DNA of 64,000 nt from Sulfurimonas sp. (GTDB lineage: Bacteria > Campylobacterota > Campylobacteria > Campylobacterales > Sulfurimonadaceae), in NCBI GenBank assembly GCA_028044295.1, contig JAOFSE010000003.1, forward strand, positions 114,359-178,358. The letters are read 5' to 3'. Numbering within the stretch: the stretch's first letter is position 1; every line of letters begins with the position of its first letter. The translations under genes and the position numbers were made by a program. The notes below the pieces were generated by a model. It was not told the origin of the DNA. It did not search any database and worked only from the letters and a program-made list of their open reading frames with translations. This document shows, in pieces, positions 9,360 through 18,131 of this stretch.

Positions 9360-10181
9360 TTACCATGTTTTTCCGATTTTACTCATAGACTCTTTTGCTA
9401 TACGTTCCATTATCTTATCTAACTTTCCTGCTTTTGTAACTACTTCATAACCATTCTTAGTAAGAACTATCTCTTTAGTTAATCCACCACTTAACATATC
9501 TGCTGTGTAATCAACTAATATCTGTCCATCTGACAAGTTAATTGCTTTTACATCAATCTCTATTTTATTTTTAGAGAACACTGGTACAACACTTATGAAT
9601 AAAGAAGCTTGGCTCTTTAGAGCATCCATCTCTAAAACACTAAAAGCTTTTCTCGCATCTTTCTTGTCATATTTTAGTTCTTGATTTCTTAGTAAATAAC
9701 TTCTGTCTATAACTTTTACCTCTGAGTCTAAAAATGTTGAGATATAACCTTTTTCAACCTTTTCCATAAAACGTTCAAAGTATCCTGCATGAGTGATGTT
9801 TTGAGATGTAGTCTTTACCGCTTGCATTAACCAGTTGTTAGAGCCCTTTGTACCATCTTCAGTTATACGAATCTCTGAACCTACAAAAGATACACCCTCA
9901 TTTAGCTCTTTATTAACATAAATAATCAGTTTTGGCTTTTTCTTTGCATGATACTTATTTATGAATTTAGAAATATCAGAATACTTTTCATCCTCAGCTT
10001 CTTTTATAACAAGGTTGCCTCTACTTCTCTCTTCATCAATTACCATAGGCATTGCAGTACTTCCACCAGCAGCAATAGCATGAGCTTCAGGCTCCACATG
10101 CACATAGTTTGGTTTATCAGAACATGCACTAAATAGTAGCAACGCTAACGCACTAATAAAAAATGTAAATAAAGTTTTCAT
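9360..10181 (-). CDS. Predicted lipoprotein, unrecognised family (CsgG/FlgO-like character possible)
   Basis: 273 residues, lipobox FSAC near residue 20. Residues 85-265 alternate strands and helices (LIIYVNKEL, SQASLFISVVPVF, IEIDVKAINLSDGQILV), loosely like the periplasmic domains of CsgG- or LpoB-type lipoproteins, but I cannot assign a family. Its start is 1 base after the YcfL-like gene stop, and it is followed 24 bases later by the glycine-rich lipoprotein. Operon position suggests a shared envelope function with the LpoB-like protein. Assignment beyond lipoprotein is weak. Confidence 0.72.
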   Translation of the reverse strand: MKTLFTFFISALALLLFSACSDKPNYVHVEPEAHAIAAGGSTAMPMVIDEERSRGNLVIKEAEDEKYSDISKFINKYHAKKKPKLIIYVNKELNEGVSFVGSEIRITEDGTKGSNNWLMQAVKTTSQNITHAGYFERFMEKVEKGYISTFLDSEVKVIDRSYLLRNQELKYDKKDARKAFSVLEMDALKSQASLFISVVPVFSKNKIEIDVKAINLSDGQILVDYTADMLSGGLTKEIVLTKNGYEVVTKAGKLDKIMERIAKESMSKIGKTW

Positions 10182-10182
10182 C

Positions 10183-10674
10183 TTAACGTCCTTCTCTTAC
10201 TTCAATATAGTAATATTTTAAATCATTCATCCCCATTGAGTTCTCTTTATATGCAGATATAGAGTTTGGTGATAAAATTATACGTTGCCAAGAACTAGGT
10301 CCTTCTACTGGAACCTTATACTCATCAAAAAACTGTACTCTTGCTTGAACTTGTAGTGGAAAATCAGTTCTATTTCTAAGAACTGCCCATACTTTTAAAG
10401 TACCAGTCTCGTTTCTTTTGGCTCCACTTGACTCAACGGCAATCTTACCTACTGTAACGTGGTGAATAGAGCCATCAGCAGTTTCTTCAAAAACCTGCCA
10501 TTTTTGTAAACTCTTGTCTAAAACAGCAACAGAGTTCATAACCATTCCTACACTCTGACCTGATTTATGTGTAACTTTTTCTCCAGATGTAGCTCCTTCT
10601 TGTGTCTTAGCAACTAAACAACCACTAAAAAGAAACAAACTCATACTCAAAACTATATACGATACATATCTCAT
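10183..10674 (-). CDS. YcfL-like (DUF1425) lipoprotein
   Basis: 163 residues with lipobox FSGC near residue 19. The region ETGTLKVWAVLRNRT, then VQARVQFFDEYKVPVEGPSSWQRIILSP matches the YcfL/DUF1425 pattern. In E. coli ycfL lies beside lpoB, and here an LpoB-like gene is two genes upstream, which strengthens the call. Function of YcfL is not established; it is assumed to act with the LpoB-type lipoprotein at the outer membrane. ATG preceded by AAAGGATG. Confidence 0.8.
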   Translation of the reverse strand: MRYVSYIVLSMSLFLFSGCLVAKTQEGATSGEKVTHKSGQSVGMVMNSVAVLDKSLQKWQVFEETADGSIHHVTVGKIAVESSGAKRNETGTLKVWAVLRNRTDFPLQVQARVQFFDEYKVPVEGPSSWQRIILSPNSISAYKENSMGMNDLKYYYIEVREGR

Positions 10675-10685
10675 CTTAACATCCT

Positions 10686-11927
10686 TTACTTTTTATATTT
10701 ATAGCTTAACTGTTCACGTGAACGAGTCCAGTCTATATATGATTTCTTGGTTACTTCAATACTCTTTGACGAACTTAACTCCGGAAGAATATTTCCATTT
10801 TTATCAAGGTATCTGTAACTAATATTGTGCTTACCTTTTTTCAACTTCATAGGTAGTACATGTACAGTATCTGGAAGATTGTTCCAGTACCTAACATCAG
10901 CATGTGGGTTTGCATTCATAGCTATTATACTAGCAACACCACCTAAAACTGCTAAACCTGCAGCAGCACCTTGCACATTACCAACACTCGAAGCATTAAA
11001 TAGTGGGGCAGCTACCATTGCGATAGTTGATGCCTTAGATAGTGTAGAACCTATGGACTCCGAAGTTGACCTAAACTCTGCCTTACCTTTTAGTATCTTA
11101 TCAAAGACACGTCCACCACGTGAAGTTGCTTGCCAAAAGATATCTTCCATTGTATACATCCGTTTAAATTCTCCACCATCTACTGAAACCTCAGCTTTAA
11201 CATCTGTAAACTTTTTTCCTCTACGATATTTTAATTGCCAATGACCTTTACCATCTGCAACTTTTCTTGGTGATTTCCCCGTATCTGCGATAAAAAGAAA
11301 ATTTGTATCTAAAGAATCTTTAAAATCAGGACGAAGAATATTTAGCGCATACATTGCATCTTCATAAAGACTCATGTCATTGTTTAACCTAGATGTGAAA
11401 GCTTGCATATAAACTACTAAAGCAAAATCACATCTATTTTGTTCCTCTTCTGCAAAAGCATCTTGAAGAGAAGCTGTTTTAAATACAGCTCTTGCATTTT
11501 CAAGATCACCTTCTCTAAGATATAAAAGACCTCTATAGTAAAACGCCATTACACGTTCATACGACTCACCCTTAAAATCTTTTCTACCCTCTTCGTGCCA
11601 TAAACTTCTTGCAGCTGTTGCACCATCTGTATCAGCGTAGTATGATTCTAAGTTATCTAAAACTCTGTCGAAATATCTTTTGGATAACTCGTAGTATCCA
11701 GCATGATAAGCATCCATAGCAGCTTGAAGCTCATACTTCACTATATCTTTCTTTGGTTCAGAAAATAGCTTTCGTATTGATGGTTCAAGCTCTTGAGGCT
11801 TGTTACTCATATATGTAGCAAACTGAGTCTCATCAACTGTCGGCTTTGGCGTACCTCCACAAGCAGTTAGTAAAAGTAAAGCTCCTATGGTTATAGAAGC
11901 GAATTTAAACTTATCTATAAATAACAT
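10686..11927 (-). CDS. COG3014-like lipoprotein with TPR-type helical repeats
   Basis: About 413 residues from ATG 11927, which gives a lipoprotein signal with lipobox LTAC. The N-terminal half is helical with TPR character (AYHAGYYELSKRYFDRVL and YYRGLLYLREGDLENARAVF), and the C-terminal half is beta-rich. Gene order with LpoB-like and YcfL-like lipoproteins matches the conserved COG3014 cluster seen in gammaproteobacteria (from memory). The start lies inside the end of the LpoB-like gene (overlap 17 bases), implying coupled translation; starts at 11954 or 11978 are possible but would place extra residues before the signal peptide. Confidence 0.78.
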   Translation of the reverse strand: MLFIDKFKFASITIGALLLLTACGGTPKPTVDETQFATYMSNKPQELEPSIRKLFSEPKKDIVKYELQAAMDAYHAGYYELSKRYFDRVLDNLESYYADTDGATAARSLWHEEGRKDFKGESYERVMAFYYRGLLYLREGDLENARAVFKTASLQDAFAEEEQNRCDFALVVYMQAFTSRLNNDMSLYEDAMYALNILRPDFKDSLDTNFLFIADTGKSPRKVADGKGHWQLKYRRGKKFTDVKAEVSVDGGEFKRMYTMEDIFWQATSRGGRVFDKILKGKAEFRSTSESIGSTLSKASTIAMVAAPLFNASSVGNVQGAAAGLAVLGGVASIIAMNANPHADVRYWNNLPDTVHVLPMKLKKGKHNISYRYLDKNGNILPELSSSKSIEVTKKSYIDWTRSREQLSYKYKK

Positions 11928-12558
11928 CAGTCTGAGCAGCTTTTTTGAACTCATACATATTTGACCATACAATAGCACCAGTCTCTAAATCAACAAGTTT
12001 AAAACTTATCTGATGATACCTAGAATTTCCACCACTTTTTTGATTAATCGCATCAAGTGACATAATTTTCCCAGTTAAACGATAATCTGCTCCGTATATC
12101 TTATTTGTAGAACCAAGTGAACCCTCACTTAGATGTCCACTACGTTTCATAGCACGTTCAGCCTCTATCATTTCCATAGCACCACGCTCTAAAAATATTA
12201 ACCTACCTCTAGATGCACGATTTAGATTAACCATTAACCTCTCAGTAATAAGAGCCTTATTTATACGAGAAGAACTCTGGTTTTTAAAATACTGTTCGTC
12301 TATAATAATACGAGGAGCTGTACTCTTAGCAACAATATGTTGCATAGACATTAAGTCTCTAACCATTTTATCAGTCATGCTAGATATATCTTGAGACTCA
12401 ACACCAACTCCAGAGTATTGATCAACACTATTAATGTCTTGATATATACTAGTTCTACCAGGCGTATTATCTACAGTAGTTTTATTTAAACCTACACATC
12501 CACTTAAAAGCATTACGCTCATAAGTGCTCCTATATACTTAATAATTTTTTTACTCAT
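11911..12558 (-). CDS. lpoB: LpoB-like penicillin-binding-protein activator lipoprotein
   Basis: About 215 residues. Start chosen at ATG 12558, preceded by AGAAGGATATCC; a longer frame to 12603 lacks a ribosome-binding site. Lipobox LSGC is near residue 19. PRIIIDEQYF, LERGAMEMIEAER and GADYRLTGKI followed by LVDLETGAIVWSN are the LpoB/CsgG-type periplasmic domain pattern. In E. coli LpoB spans the periplasm and stimulates PBP1B; the target here is unknown. First gene of a five-lipoprotein operon, divergent from pstS. Confidence 0.82.
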   Translation of the reverse strand: MSKKIIKYIGALMSVMLLSGCVGLNKTTVDNTPGRTSIYQDINSVDQYSGVGVESQDISSMTDKMVRDLMSMQHIVAKSTAPRIIIDEQYFKNQSSSRINKALITERLMVNLNRASRGRLIFLERGAMEMIEAERAMKRSGHLSEGSLGSTNKIYGADYRLTGKIMSLDAINQKSGGNSRYHQISFKLVDLETGAIVWSNMYEFKKAAQTDVIYR

Positions 12559-12663
12559 ATGGATATCCTTCTGCTTGTTTTCCTTCAATAATAATTTTAA
12601 CATAAATAATATAATCTTATCTTGAATAGAACACTAAATGTTATATACTGTATTTATTTGTAC

Positions 12664-12696
12664 TGTAATCACTTTGTAATTAAATCATTTTATACT
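12664..12696 (+). promoter_or_regulatory. Pho-box-like direct repeat and -10 element upstream of pstS
   Basis: TGTAAT occurs at 12664-12669 and again at 12675-12680, an 11-bp spacing that matches the one-turn repeat of PhoB-type binding sites. A TATACT -10 element follows at 12691-12696, with no ordinary -35 (the repeat takes its place). This arrangement predicts phosphate-starvation activation of pstS by the PhoB-like regulator at the end of the operon. Confidence 0.6.
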
Positions 12697-12725
12697 TCCA
12701 CAAATTAAAATCCATAGGAGATAAA

Positions 12726-13787
12726 ATGTTATTCAAAAAAACAACATTATCACTTTTAGCTATCGCTGTTCTATCTGTTGCTGTAGAAGCAAGAGATCAA
12801 ATTAAAATCGTAGGTTCATCTACTGTATACCCTTTTGCTTCATCAGTAGCTGAAGAGTTAGGTGCTACATCTAAATTTCCAACTCCTGTTGTTGAGTCAA
12901 CTGGTTCAGGTGGAGGATTAAAACTATTTTGTGCTGGTGACGGTATGAATACTCCAGATATCACTAATGCTTCAAGAAGAATGAAAGCTAAAGAGTTTAA
13001 CCTTTGTAATAAAAATGGTGTTACTGACATCACTGAAGCAGTTATAGGTTATGACGGTATCGCTTTTGCACAAGCAAAATCAAACAAACCATTTAGCGTT
13101 ACAAAAAAACAACTTCTTCTAGCAGTTGCAGCTGAAGTACCAAGTAAAGATGGAAAATCTTTAGTAGCTAACCCTTATACAAAATGGTCAGAGATTGACT
13201 CTACTTTACCAAAAAGAGAAATCATTATATATGGTCCTCCAAAATCATCAGGTACAAGAGACGCTTTTGAAGATATGATTTTAAAAGGTCAAACAAAAAA
13301 GATGGAAGTTTATACATCTCTTTATAAAGCTGACAAAGTTAAAAATAAAGCATATAAAAAATACAAAAAAATCAGAACTGATGGTGTATACGTACCAAGT
13401 GGTGAAAATGACAACCTAATCGTTTCTAAACTTAACAAAAATAGAGCTGCATTTGGTATCTTTGGATATTCATTCTTAGCTGAAAATGAAGACAAAGTTC
13501 AAGGTGCAAAAGTAGATGGTATAACTCCAAGTCCACATAATATCTCAAGTGGTAAGTACCCAATCTCAAGAAGTCTTTTCTTCTACATCAAAAACTCACA
13601 TGCTTCAAAAGTACCAGCAATGGATAAGTATGTAGAGCTGTTTATGTCAGAAGGTATGATTGGTGAAGATGGAATACTTGGAGAGATGGGTCTTATTGCT
13701 TTACCTGATTCTTTAAGAAATTACATCAAAACATCAGTACAAAAAAGAGAAAAAGTTACTTTAGAAAGTATCTCTAAAAAACACTAA
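12726..13787 (+). CDS. pstS: Phosphate ABC transporter, periplasmic phosphate-binding protein PstS
   Basis: 353 residues with a cleavable signal (ending near AVEA). The phosphate-site signatures are IVGSSTVYPF, ESTGSGGGLKLF, ITNASRRMK and PPKSSGTRDAF. It binds inorganic phosphate and delivers it to PstCA. First gene of pstS-pstC-pstA-pstB-phoU-phoB-like. GGAG precedes the ATG by 6 bases. A hairpin with T-tract separates it from pstC, which would give higher expression of the binding protein than of the membrane parts. Confidence 0.97.
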   Translation: MLFKKTTLSLLAIAVLSVAVEARDQIKIVGSSTVYPFASSVAEELGATSKFPTPVVESTGSGGGLKLFCAGDGMNTPDITNASRRMKAKEFNLCNKNGVTDITEAVIGYDGIAFAQAKSNKPFSVTKKQLLLAVAAEVPSKDGKSLVANPYTKWSEIDSTLPKREIIIYGPPKSSGTRDAFEDMILKGQTKKMEVYTSLYKADKVKNKAYKKYKKIRTDGVYVPSGENDNLIVSKLNKNRAAFGIFGYSFLAENEDKVQGAKVDGITPSPHNISSGKYPISRSLFFYIKNSHASKVPAMDKYVELFMSEGMIGEDGILGEMGLIALPDSLRNYIKTSVQKREKVTLESISKKH

Positions 13788-13809
13788 ATTTATATACTCT
13801 CCTACTAAT

Positions 13810-13846
13810 AAGCAAGACGTAAATTCTCCCAAGTCTTGCTTGTTTT
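13810..13846 (+). terminator. Hairpin with T-tract between pstS and pstC
   Basis: Nine-bp perfect stem (aagcaagac at 13810-13818, gtcttgctt at 13833-13841) with a 14-base loop, followed by GTTTT. It looks like a rho-independent terminator or attenuator that reduces transcription into pstC. Confidence 0.65.
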
Positions 13847-13921
13847 AAACAGCAAAAAAATCTTGTAACCATTTTGAAACATACTCTAAGTAAAATTCCG
13901 TAAATATTTGATAGGGAACAG

Positions 13922-14851
13922 ATGCAAACTTTCGAAACAAAAAATAGAAATAGACACATACAAGAAGATATGATCAAGTACGCTTTAATCTTGGCGGCTA
14001 CTATATCTATACTTACAACTTTTGGTATCTTATTCTCTATTCTTTTTGAAGCAATAGAGTTTTTTAAACTAAAAAGCTTTGTATACTTCTTTACTGGAAC
14101 AGAGTGGTCACCTGGAACTGTTGATAGTAAATTTGGTGCTCTTCCAATCTTTGCAGGAACATTCATCATAACGCTTATTGCTATGAGTGTTGCACTTCCT
14201 ATAGGTCTTGGTAGTGCAATATTTATGAGTGAGTATGCAACTAAAACTCAAAGAACTATACTAAAACCTTTACTTGAAGTTCTAGCTGGTATACCAACAG
14301 TTGTTTATGGTTTCTTTGCTGCTATTACAGTTGCACCTTTTATAGTAAATGTGTGTAATTCAATTGGTTTAGAAGCATCATTCAACTCTGCTTTAGCATC
14401 TGGAGTAGTTATGGGGATTATGATTATCCCAGTTATATCTTCACTCAGTGATGATGTTATAACTGCAGTTCCTGATTCACTAAGAAAAGGCTCTTTAGCA
14501 CTTGGTATGACAAAGTCTGAGACAATTAAAGACGTAGTTATTCCATCTGCAATGCCAGGAATTATCTCTGCAGCACTTTTAGGTATTTCAAAAGCATTAG
14601 GTGAAACTATGATTGTTGTTATGGCAGCTGGTCTTCGTCCGAACCTTTCTTGGAATATTCTAGAAGATATGACTACTGTAACAGTTAGAATAGTTGACTC
14701 ACTTGTTGGAGATCAAGCATTTAATTCACCAGCAACTCTCTCAGCATTTGCATTAGGTCTTGCACTGTTTGTAGTTACACTGACACTAAACATTGTGTCT
14801 GTAAGAATGATACAAAAATTCAAAGAAAAATATAAAATGAGTAGTCTGTAA
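13922..14851 (+). CDS. pstC: Phosphate ABC transporter permease PstC
   Basis: 309 residues with six predicted membrane segments. The binding-protein-dependent permease (EAA) loop GMTKSETIKDVVIPSAMPGIISA lies near residues 195-217 (start shown as separate blocks GMTKSETIKDV and IPSAMPGI). It forms the membrane channel with PstA. Its stop overlaps the pstA start (TAATG), so the two are translationally coupled. The ATG follows an AGGGA-type ribosome-binding sequence. Confidence 0.95.
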   Translation: MQTFETKNRNRHIQEDMIKYALILAATISILTTFGILFSILFEAIEFFKLKSFVYFFTGTEWSPGTVDSKFGALPIFAGTFIITLIAMSVALPIGLGSAIFMSEYATKTQRTILKPLLEVLAGIPTVVYGFFAAITVAPFIVNVCNSIGLEASFNSALASGVVMGIMIIPVISSLSDDVITAVPDSLRKGSLALGMTKSETIKDVVIPSAMPGIISAALLGISKALGETMIVVMAAGLRPNLSWNILEDMTTVTVRIVDSLVGDQAFNSPATLSAFALGLALFVVTLTLNIVSVRMIQKFKEKYKMSSL

Positions 14852-16020
14852 TGAGCAAAGAAATGAATCCGTTTTACGACCCAAGTCTTAAAAAAAGACA
14901 CCTCAAAGACAAACTGTTTAAGTACTTTACAATTAGTTCACTATCTATCTCTTTGATATTCTTAGCGATATTTTTAGGTGATATGATTATAAAAGGTAGC
15001 TCTGCAATACAACAGACTTATATACAAGTAGAAGTTTCTTACAATGAAAAAAGTAAAAAAAGCTATAGGAAAGCTGTAGAGAGAAAATACATAAATTTAC
15101 TTTCTCGTGCAGCACTTCGTGAAATTCCTATGAAGATGAAAAACAATCCATCTCTAATGGGAACAAAAAAACTTGTATGGATGCTAGCTGATGACCAAGT
15201 GGATATGTATATGAAAGAGTATTACTACAAGATAAAAAGTAGAGACTTAAAAACATTAAAGGCTTTAATAGGAGATTCTAGAGTAGAAAAAAAGTTCAAT
15301 ACAATCTTTTTTACTCATGGTGATTCTAAAACACCAGAGTATTCTGGAATACTATCAGCGATGGTTGGTACCATACTTACTCTAATAGTGGCTATGGCTG
15401 TAGCATTCCCAATAGGTGTGGCAACGGCAGTATACCTTGAAGAGTTTTCATCTCATGGAAAATGGTCTCAATTTTTAGAAGTAAACATAAATAACCTAGC
15501 TGCAATTCCATCTATACTTTTTGGTCTTTTAGGTTTAGCTATATTTATAAATCTTTTTGGTTTTCCAAGAAGTTCTGCGCTTGTTGGTGGGCTTACCCTT
15601 GCACTGATGACTCTACCTATTATAGTAGTTAGTTCTCGTGCAGCGCTTAGAAGTGTTCCAGCAAGTATTCGTCAAGCTGGATATGGTCTAGGACTTACAA
15701 AGGTACAAGTTGTAAAAGACCATGTACTTCCTCTTGCATTTCCTGGGATTATGACTGGTAGTATTATAGGTTTAGCTCAAGCTATGGGGGAAACTGCTCC
15801 TCTTATCATTGTTGGTATGATTGCATTTATACCTGATAGTCCAAGTAGTATAATGGATGCAGCAACTGTAATGCCTGCACAGATATTTACATGGGCCGGT
15901 ATGCCTGAACGTGCTTACATAGAGAGAACTGCGGCAGGAATATTAGTACTTTTAACTGTACTAATTTCATTAAATGCTCTAGCAGTTATTTTAAGAAAAA
16001 AATTCGAAGTAAAGTGGTAA
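14851..16020 (+). CDS. pstA: Phosphate ABC transporter permease PstA with extended N-terminal domain (DUF3333-like)
   Basis: 389 residues, about 100 longer than E. coli PstA. After the first membrane helix (about residues 25-45) there is a hydrophilic segment of roughly 110 residues before the second helix near 155; this corresponds to the DUF3333 insertion found in some PstA proteins, predicted to face the periplasm. The EAA loop is GLTKVQVVKDHVLPLAFPG (near 275-293). Role: channel half of the phosphate importer with PstC. Followed 3 bases later by pstB. Confidence 0.94.
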   Translation: MSKEMNPFYDPSLKKRHLKDKLFKYFTISSLSISLIFLAIFLGDMIIKGSSAIQQTYIQVEVSYNEKSKKSYRKAVERKYINLLSRAALREIPMKMKNNPSLMGTKKLVWMLADDQVDMYMKEYYYKIKSRDLKTLKALIGDSRVEKKFNTIFFTHGDSKTPEYSGILSAMVGTILTLIVAMAVAFPIGVATAVYLEEFSSHGKWSQFLEVNINNLAAIPSILFGLLGLAIFINLFGFPRSSALVGGLTLALMTLPIIVVSSRAALRSVPASIRQAGYGLGLTKVQVVKDHVLPLAFPGIMTGSIIGLAQAMGETAPLIIVGMIAFIPDSPSSIMDAATVMPAQIFTWAGMPERAYIERTAAGILVLLTVLISLNALAVILRKKFEVKW

Positions 16021-16023
16021 TAG

Positions 16024-16788
16024 ATGAAGAAAAACACTAAAATAAATGTAAAAGATTTAAACCTTTGGTATGGAGAAAAACAAGCTCTTCATAACTTAGA
16101 TGTAAAGCTTTATGAAAATAAAATAACAGCACTAATTGGACCATCTGGTTGTGGTAAATCTACATTTTTAAGATGTCTTAACCGTATGAATGATTTAGTA
16201 GACTCTGCTAAGATAGAAGGTAATGTTATCATAGACGGAAAGAACATCTATGATAAAGATGTTGATGAAGTTAGTGTAAGAAAAAGAGTTGGTATGGTGT
16301 TCCAGCAACCAAATCCTTTTCCTAAGTCTATCTATGAGAATATTGCTTATGCTCCACTTAAACATGGAATCGTAAAAAAAGGTTCTGAGTGTGATGACCT
16401 TGTTGAAGAGTCACTTCATGGTGCTGGTATTTGGGATGAAGTAAAAGACTCTCTAAAAGAACCTGCAACAGGTCTTTCAGGTGGTCAACAACAGAGAATA
16501 TGTATAGCAAGAACTATAGCTGTAAAACCTGATATTATTTTAATGGATGAGCCTACATCTGCACTAGATCCAATAAGTACTGAGAAGATTGAAGCACTTA
16601 TGCTTGAGCTTAAGAAAAAGTATACAATAGTTACAGTTACTCACAACATGCAACAAGCTGCACGTATAGCTGATATGACTGCTTTCTTTCATCTTGGAAA
16701 ACTAATAGAGTATGATGAAACAGAGACAATATTTGTAAACCCAAAAGAGAAAAAAACAGAAGACTACATCACTGGTAGATTTGGTTAA
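16024..16788 (+). CDS. pstB: Phosphate ABC transporter ATP-binding protein PstB
   Basis: 254 residues, the usual PstB length. Walker [11 protein letters not shown]-loop [15 protein letters not shown], signature LSGGQQQR and Walker [13 protein letters not shown] are all intact, as is the H-loop [10 protein letters not shown]. Hydrolyses ATP to drive phosphate import through PstCA. Situated 3 bases after pstA and 10 bases before phoU, consistent with one transcript. Confidence 0.98.
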   Translation: MKKNTKINVKDLNLWYGEKQALHNLDVKLYENKITALIGPSGCGKSTFLRCLNRMNDLVDSAKIEGNVIIDGKNIYDKDVDEVSVRKRVGMVFQQPNPFPKSIYENIAYAPLKHGIVKKGSECDDLVEESLHGAGIWDEVKDSLKEPATGLSGGQQQRICIARTIAVKPDIILMDEPTSALDPISTEKIEALMLELKKKYTIVTVTHNMQQAARIADMTAFFHLGKLIEYDETETIFVNPKEKKTEDYITGRFG

Positions 16789-16798
16789 GGAGAGATAG

Positions 16799-17461
16799 AT
16801 GTTAAAAAATTACGAAAAAAAATGTAAAAAAATTAGAGAGAGTATAATCAATATTGGTTCAGGGTTAATAACTGCAAATCAAATGATTTTAGACTCTATG
16901 CAAAACTGTGATAGAGAAAAGTTTAACGATGCAAAATCACATATAAAAAATGTTCCTCAAAAAACTGTGGATATAGACAACAGTATTATCACAACTCTAG
17001 CACTTCATGCTCCTGAGGCAAAAGACTTAAGAACTATGGTTTCTTACCTAAAAATAACGAATGATCTTTTGAGGGCTTCTTCAAATACTAAAACATTTAT
17101 AAAAGGTTTTCAAGATGTTTGTAGTGATGTTGATATCAAAACTATTAACTCTTATGCTATACCGATGCAAAAAGCAACTGTAGAGGCTCTCACATATGCT
17201 GTAGAAATGTTTGAACTGGAGAATGTTGATGAAGTTAAGACAGCGTTTGACAAAGTTGTAGTTGCTGAAAATAAAACAGATGAACTTTATGAGATGATTG
17301 AGAGTGAACTACTTAAAGAAGCTAAAAACAATGAAGACTTTACAAAGTACCATATGATGCTAGCAACACTTAGAAAAAGTGAGAAAATAGCAGATAGAGC
17401 TCTAAGCATAGCTTCTCTTTTAGAATTCGCCAAAATTGGTGGCGATATTAATACACTTTAA
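16799..17461 (+). CDS. phoU: PhoU phosphate-signalling protein
   Basis: 220 residues, all-helical, with two PhoU repeats; VDIDNSIITTLALHAPEAKDLR and the corresponding second-repeat motif ENKTDELYEMIESELL are recognisable. PhoU links PstB activity to the Pho two-component system and limits phosphate uptake. AAGGAGAG lies 4 bases before the ATG. It ends 4 bases before the response-regulator gene. Confidence 0.92.
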   Translation: MLKNYEKKCKKIRESIINIGSGLITANQMILDSMQNCDREKFNDAKSHIKNVPQKTVDIDNSIITTLALHAPEAKDLRTMVSYLKITNDLLRASSNTKTFIKGFQDVCSDVDIKTINSYAIPMQKATVEALTYAVEMFELENVDEVKTAFDKVVVAENKTDELYEMIESELLKEAKNNEDFTKYHMMLATLRKSEKIADRALSIASLLEFAKIGGDINTL

Positions 17462-17465
17462 TATC

Positions 17466-18131
17466 ATGTATAGTGTACTCGTAGTTGAAGATGAATCAGA
17501 TATATTAGAACTCATAGAGTACACACTCACTAAAGATAACTATGATGTGATTGGTTGTCTTGACACATCTAATGTCCAAGAGATTTTAGATGAAGAAGAT
17601 ATAGACCTCATTCTTATGGATAGAAACCTTCCAGGTGTTGAAGGCAGTATGTTTATCCAAAGTCTTAGAGATAAAGGCTACTCTCACCCTGTCATCTATA
17701 TAACTGCAAAAGACTCTAATGATGATGTCATCGAAGGATTTGAGAGAGGTGGTGATGACTACATCACTAAACCTTTTAATCTCGATATTCTTAGAGCCAG
17801 AGTAAAGGCAATCATAAAAAGAAACACTAAAGATGTAGATGTTTTAAAAGTAAGAGATATCTTGTATCACTCTGAGAAAAACATATTTTTCATCTCCGAT
17901 GAAGAGGTAAAACTTACTCTTTTAGAAAAAAAACTACTTTTAGAATTTATAAAAAATAAAGACATTTTAATGAGTCGTGACTTACTACTTGAAAATGTTT
18001 GGTCGGATAGTGCAGATACAAAAACAAAGACTGTAAATGTAGCTATAAAAAGGCTAAAAGAAAAAATAGATCCTAATGGTGATAAAGAATATATTAAAGC
18101 TGTTACAGGTGAAGGTTATATATTTAGCTAA
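17466..18131 (+). CDS. PhoB/OmpR-family response regulator
   Basis: 221 residues from ATG 17466, which sits 4 bases after the phoU stop; an upstream GTG at 17436 inside phoU would add an unlikely leader. Receiver domain: acidic pair in VVEDE, phosphoacceptor D52 in LMDRNLPG, T80 and K102 (TKPF). The C-terminal winged helix has LTLLEKKLL and TVNVAIKRLKEKI. Location at the end of the pst operon suggests it is the phosphate regulator (PhoB/PhosR role). No histidine kinase gene is adjacent. The end overlaps addA by 4 bases. Confidence 0.88.
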   Translation: MYSVLVVEDESDILELIEYTLTKDNYDVIGCLDTSNVQEILDEEDIDLILMDRNLPGVEGSMFIQSLRDKGYSHPVIYITAKDSNDDVIEGFERGGDDYITKPFNLDILRARVKAIIKRNTKDVDVLKVRDILYHSEKNIFFISDEEVKLTLLEKKLLLEFIKNKDILMSRDLLLENVWSDSADTKTKTVNVAIKRLKEKIDPNGDKEYIKAVTGEGYIFS

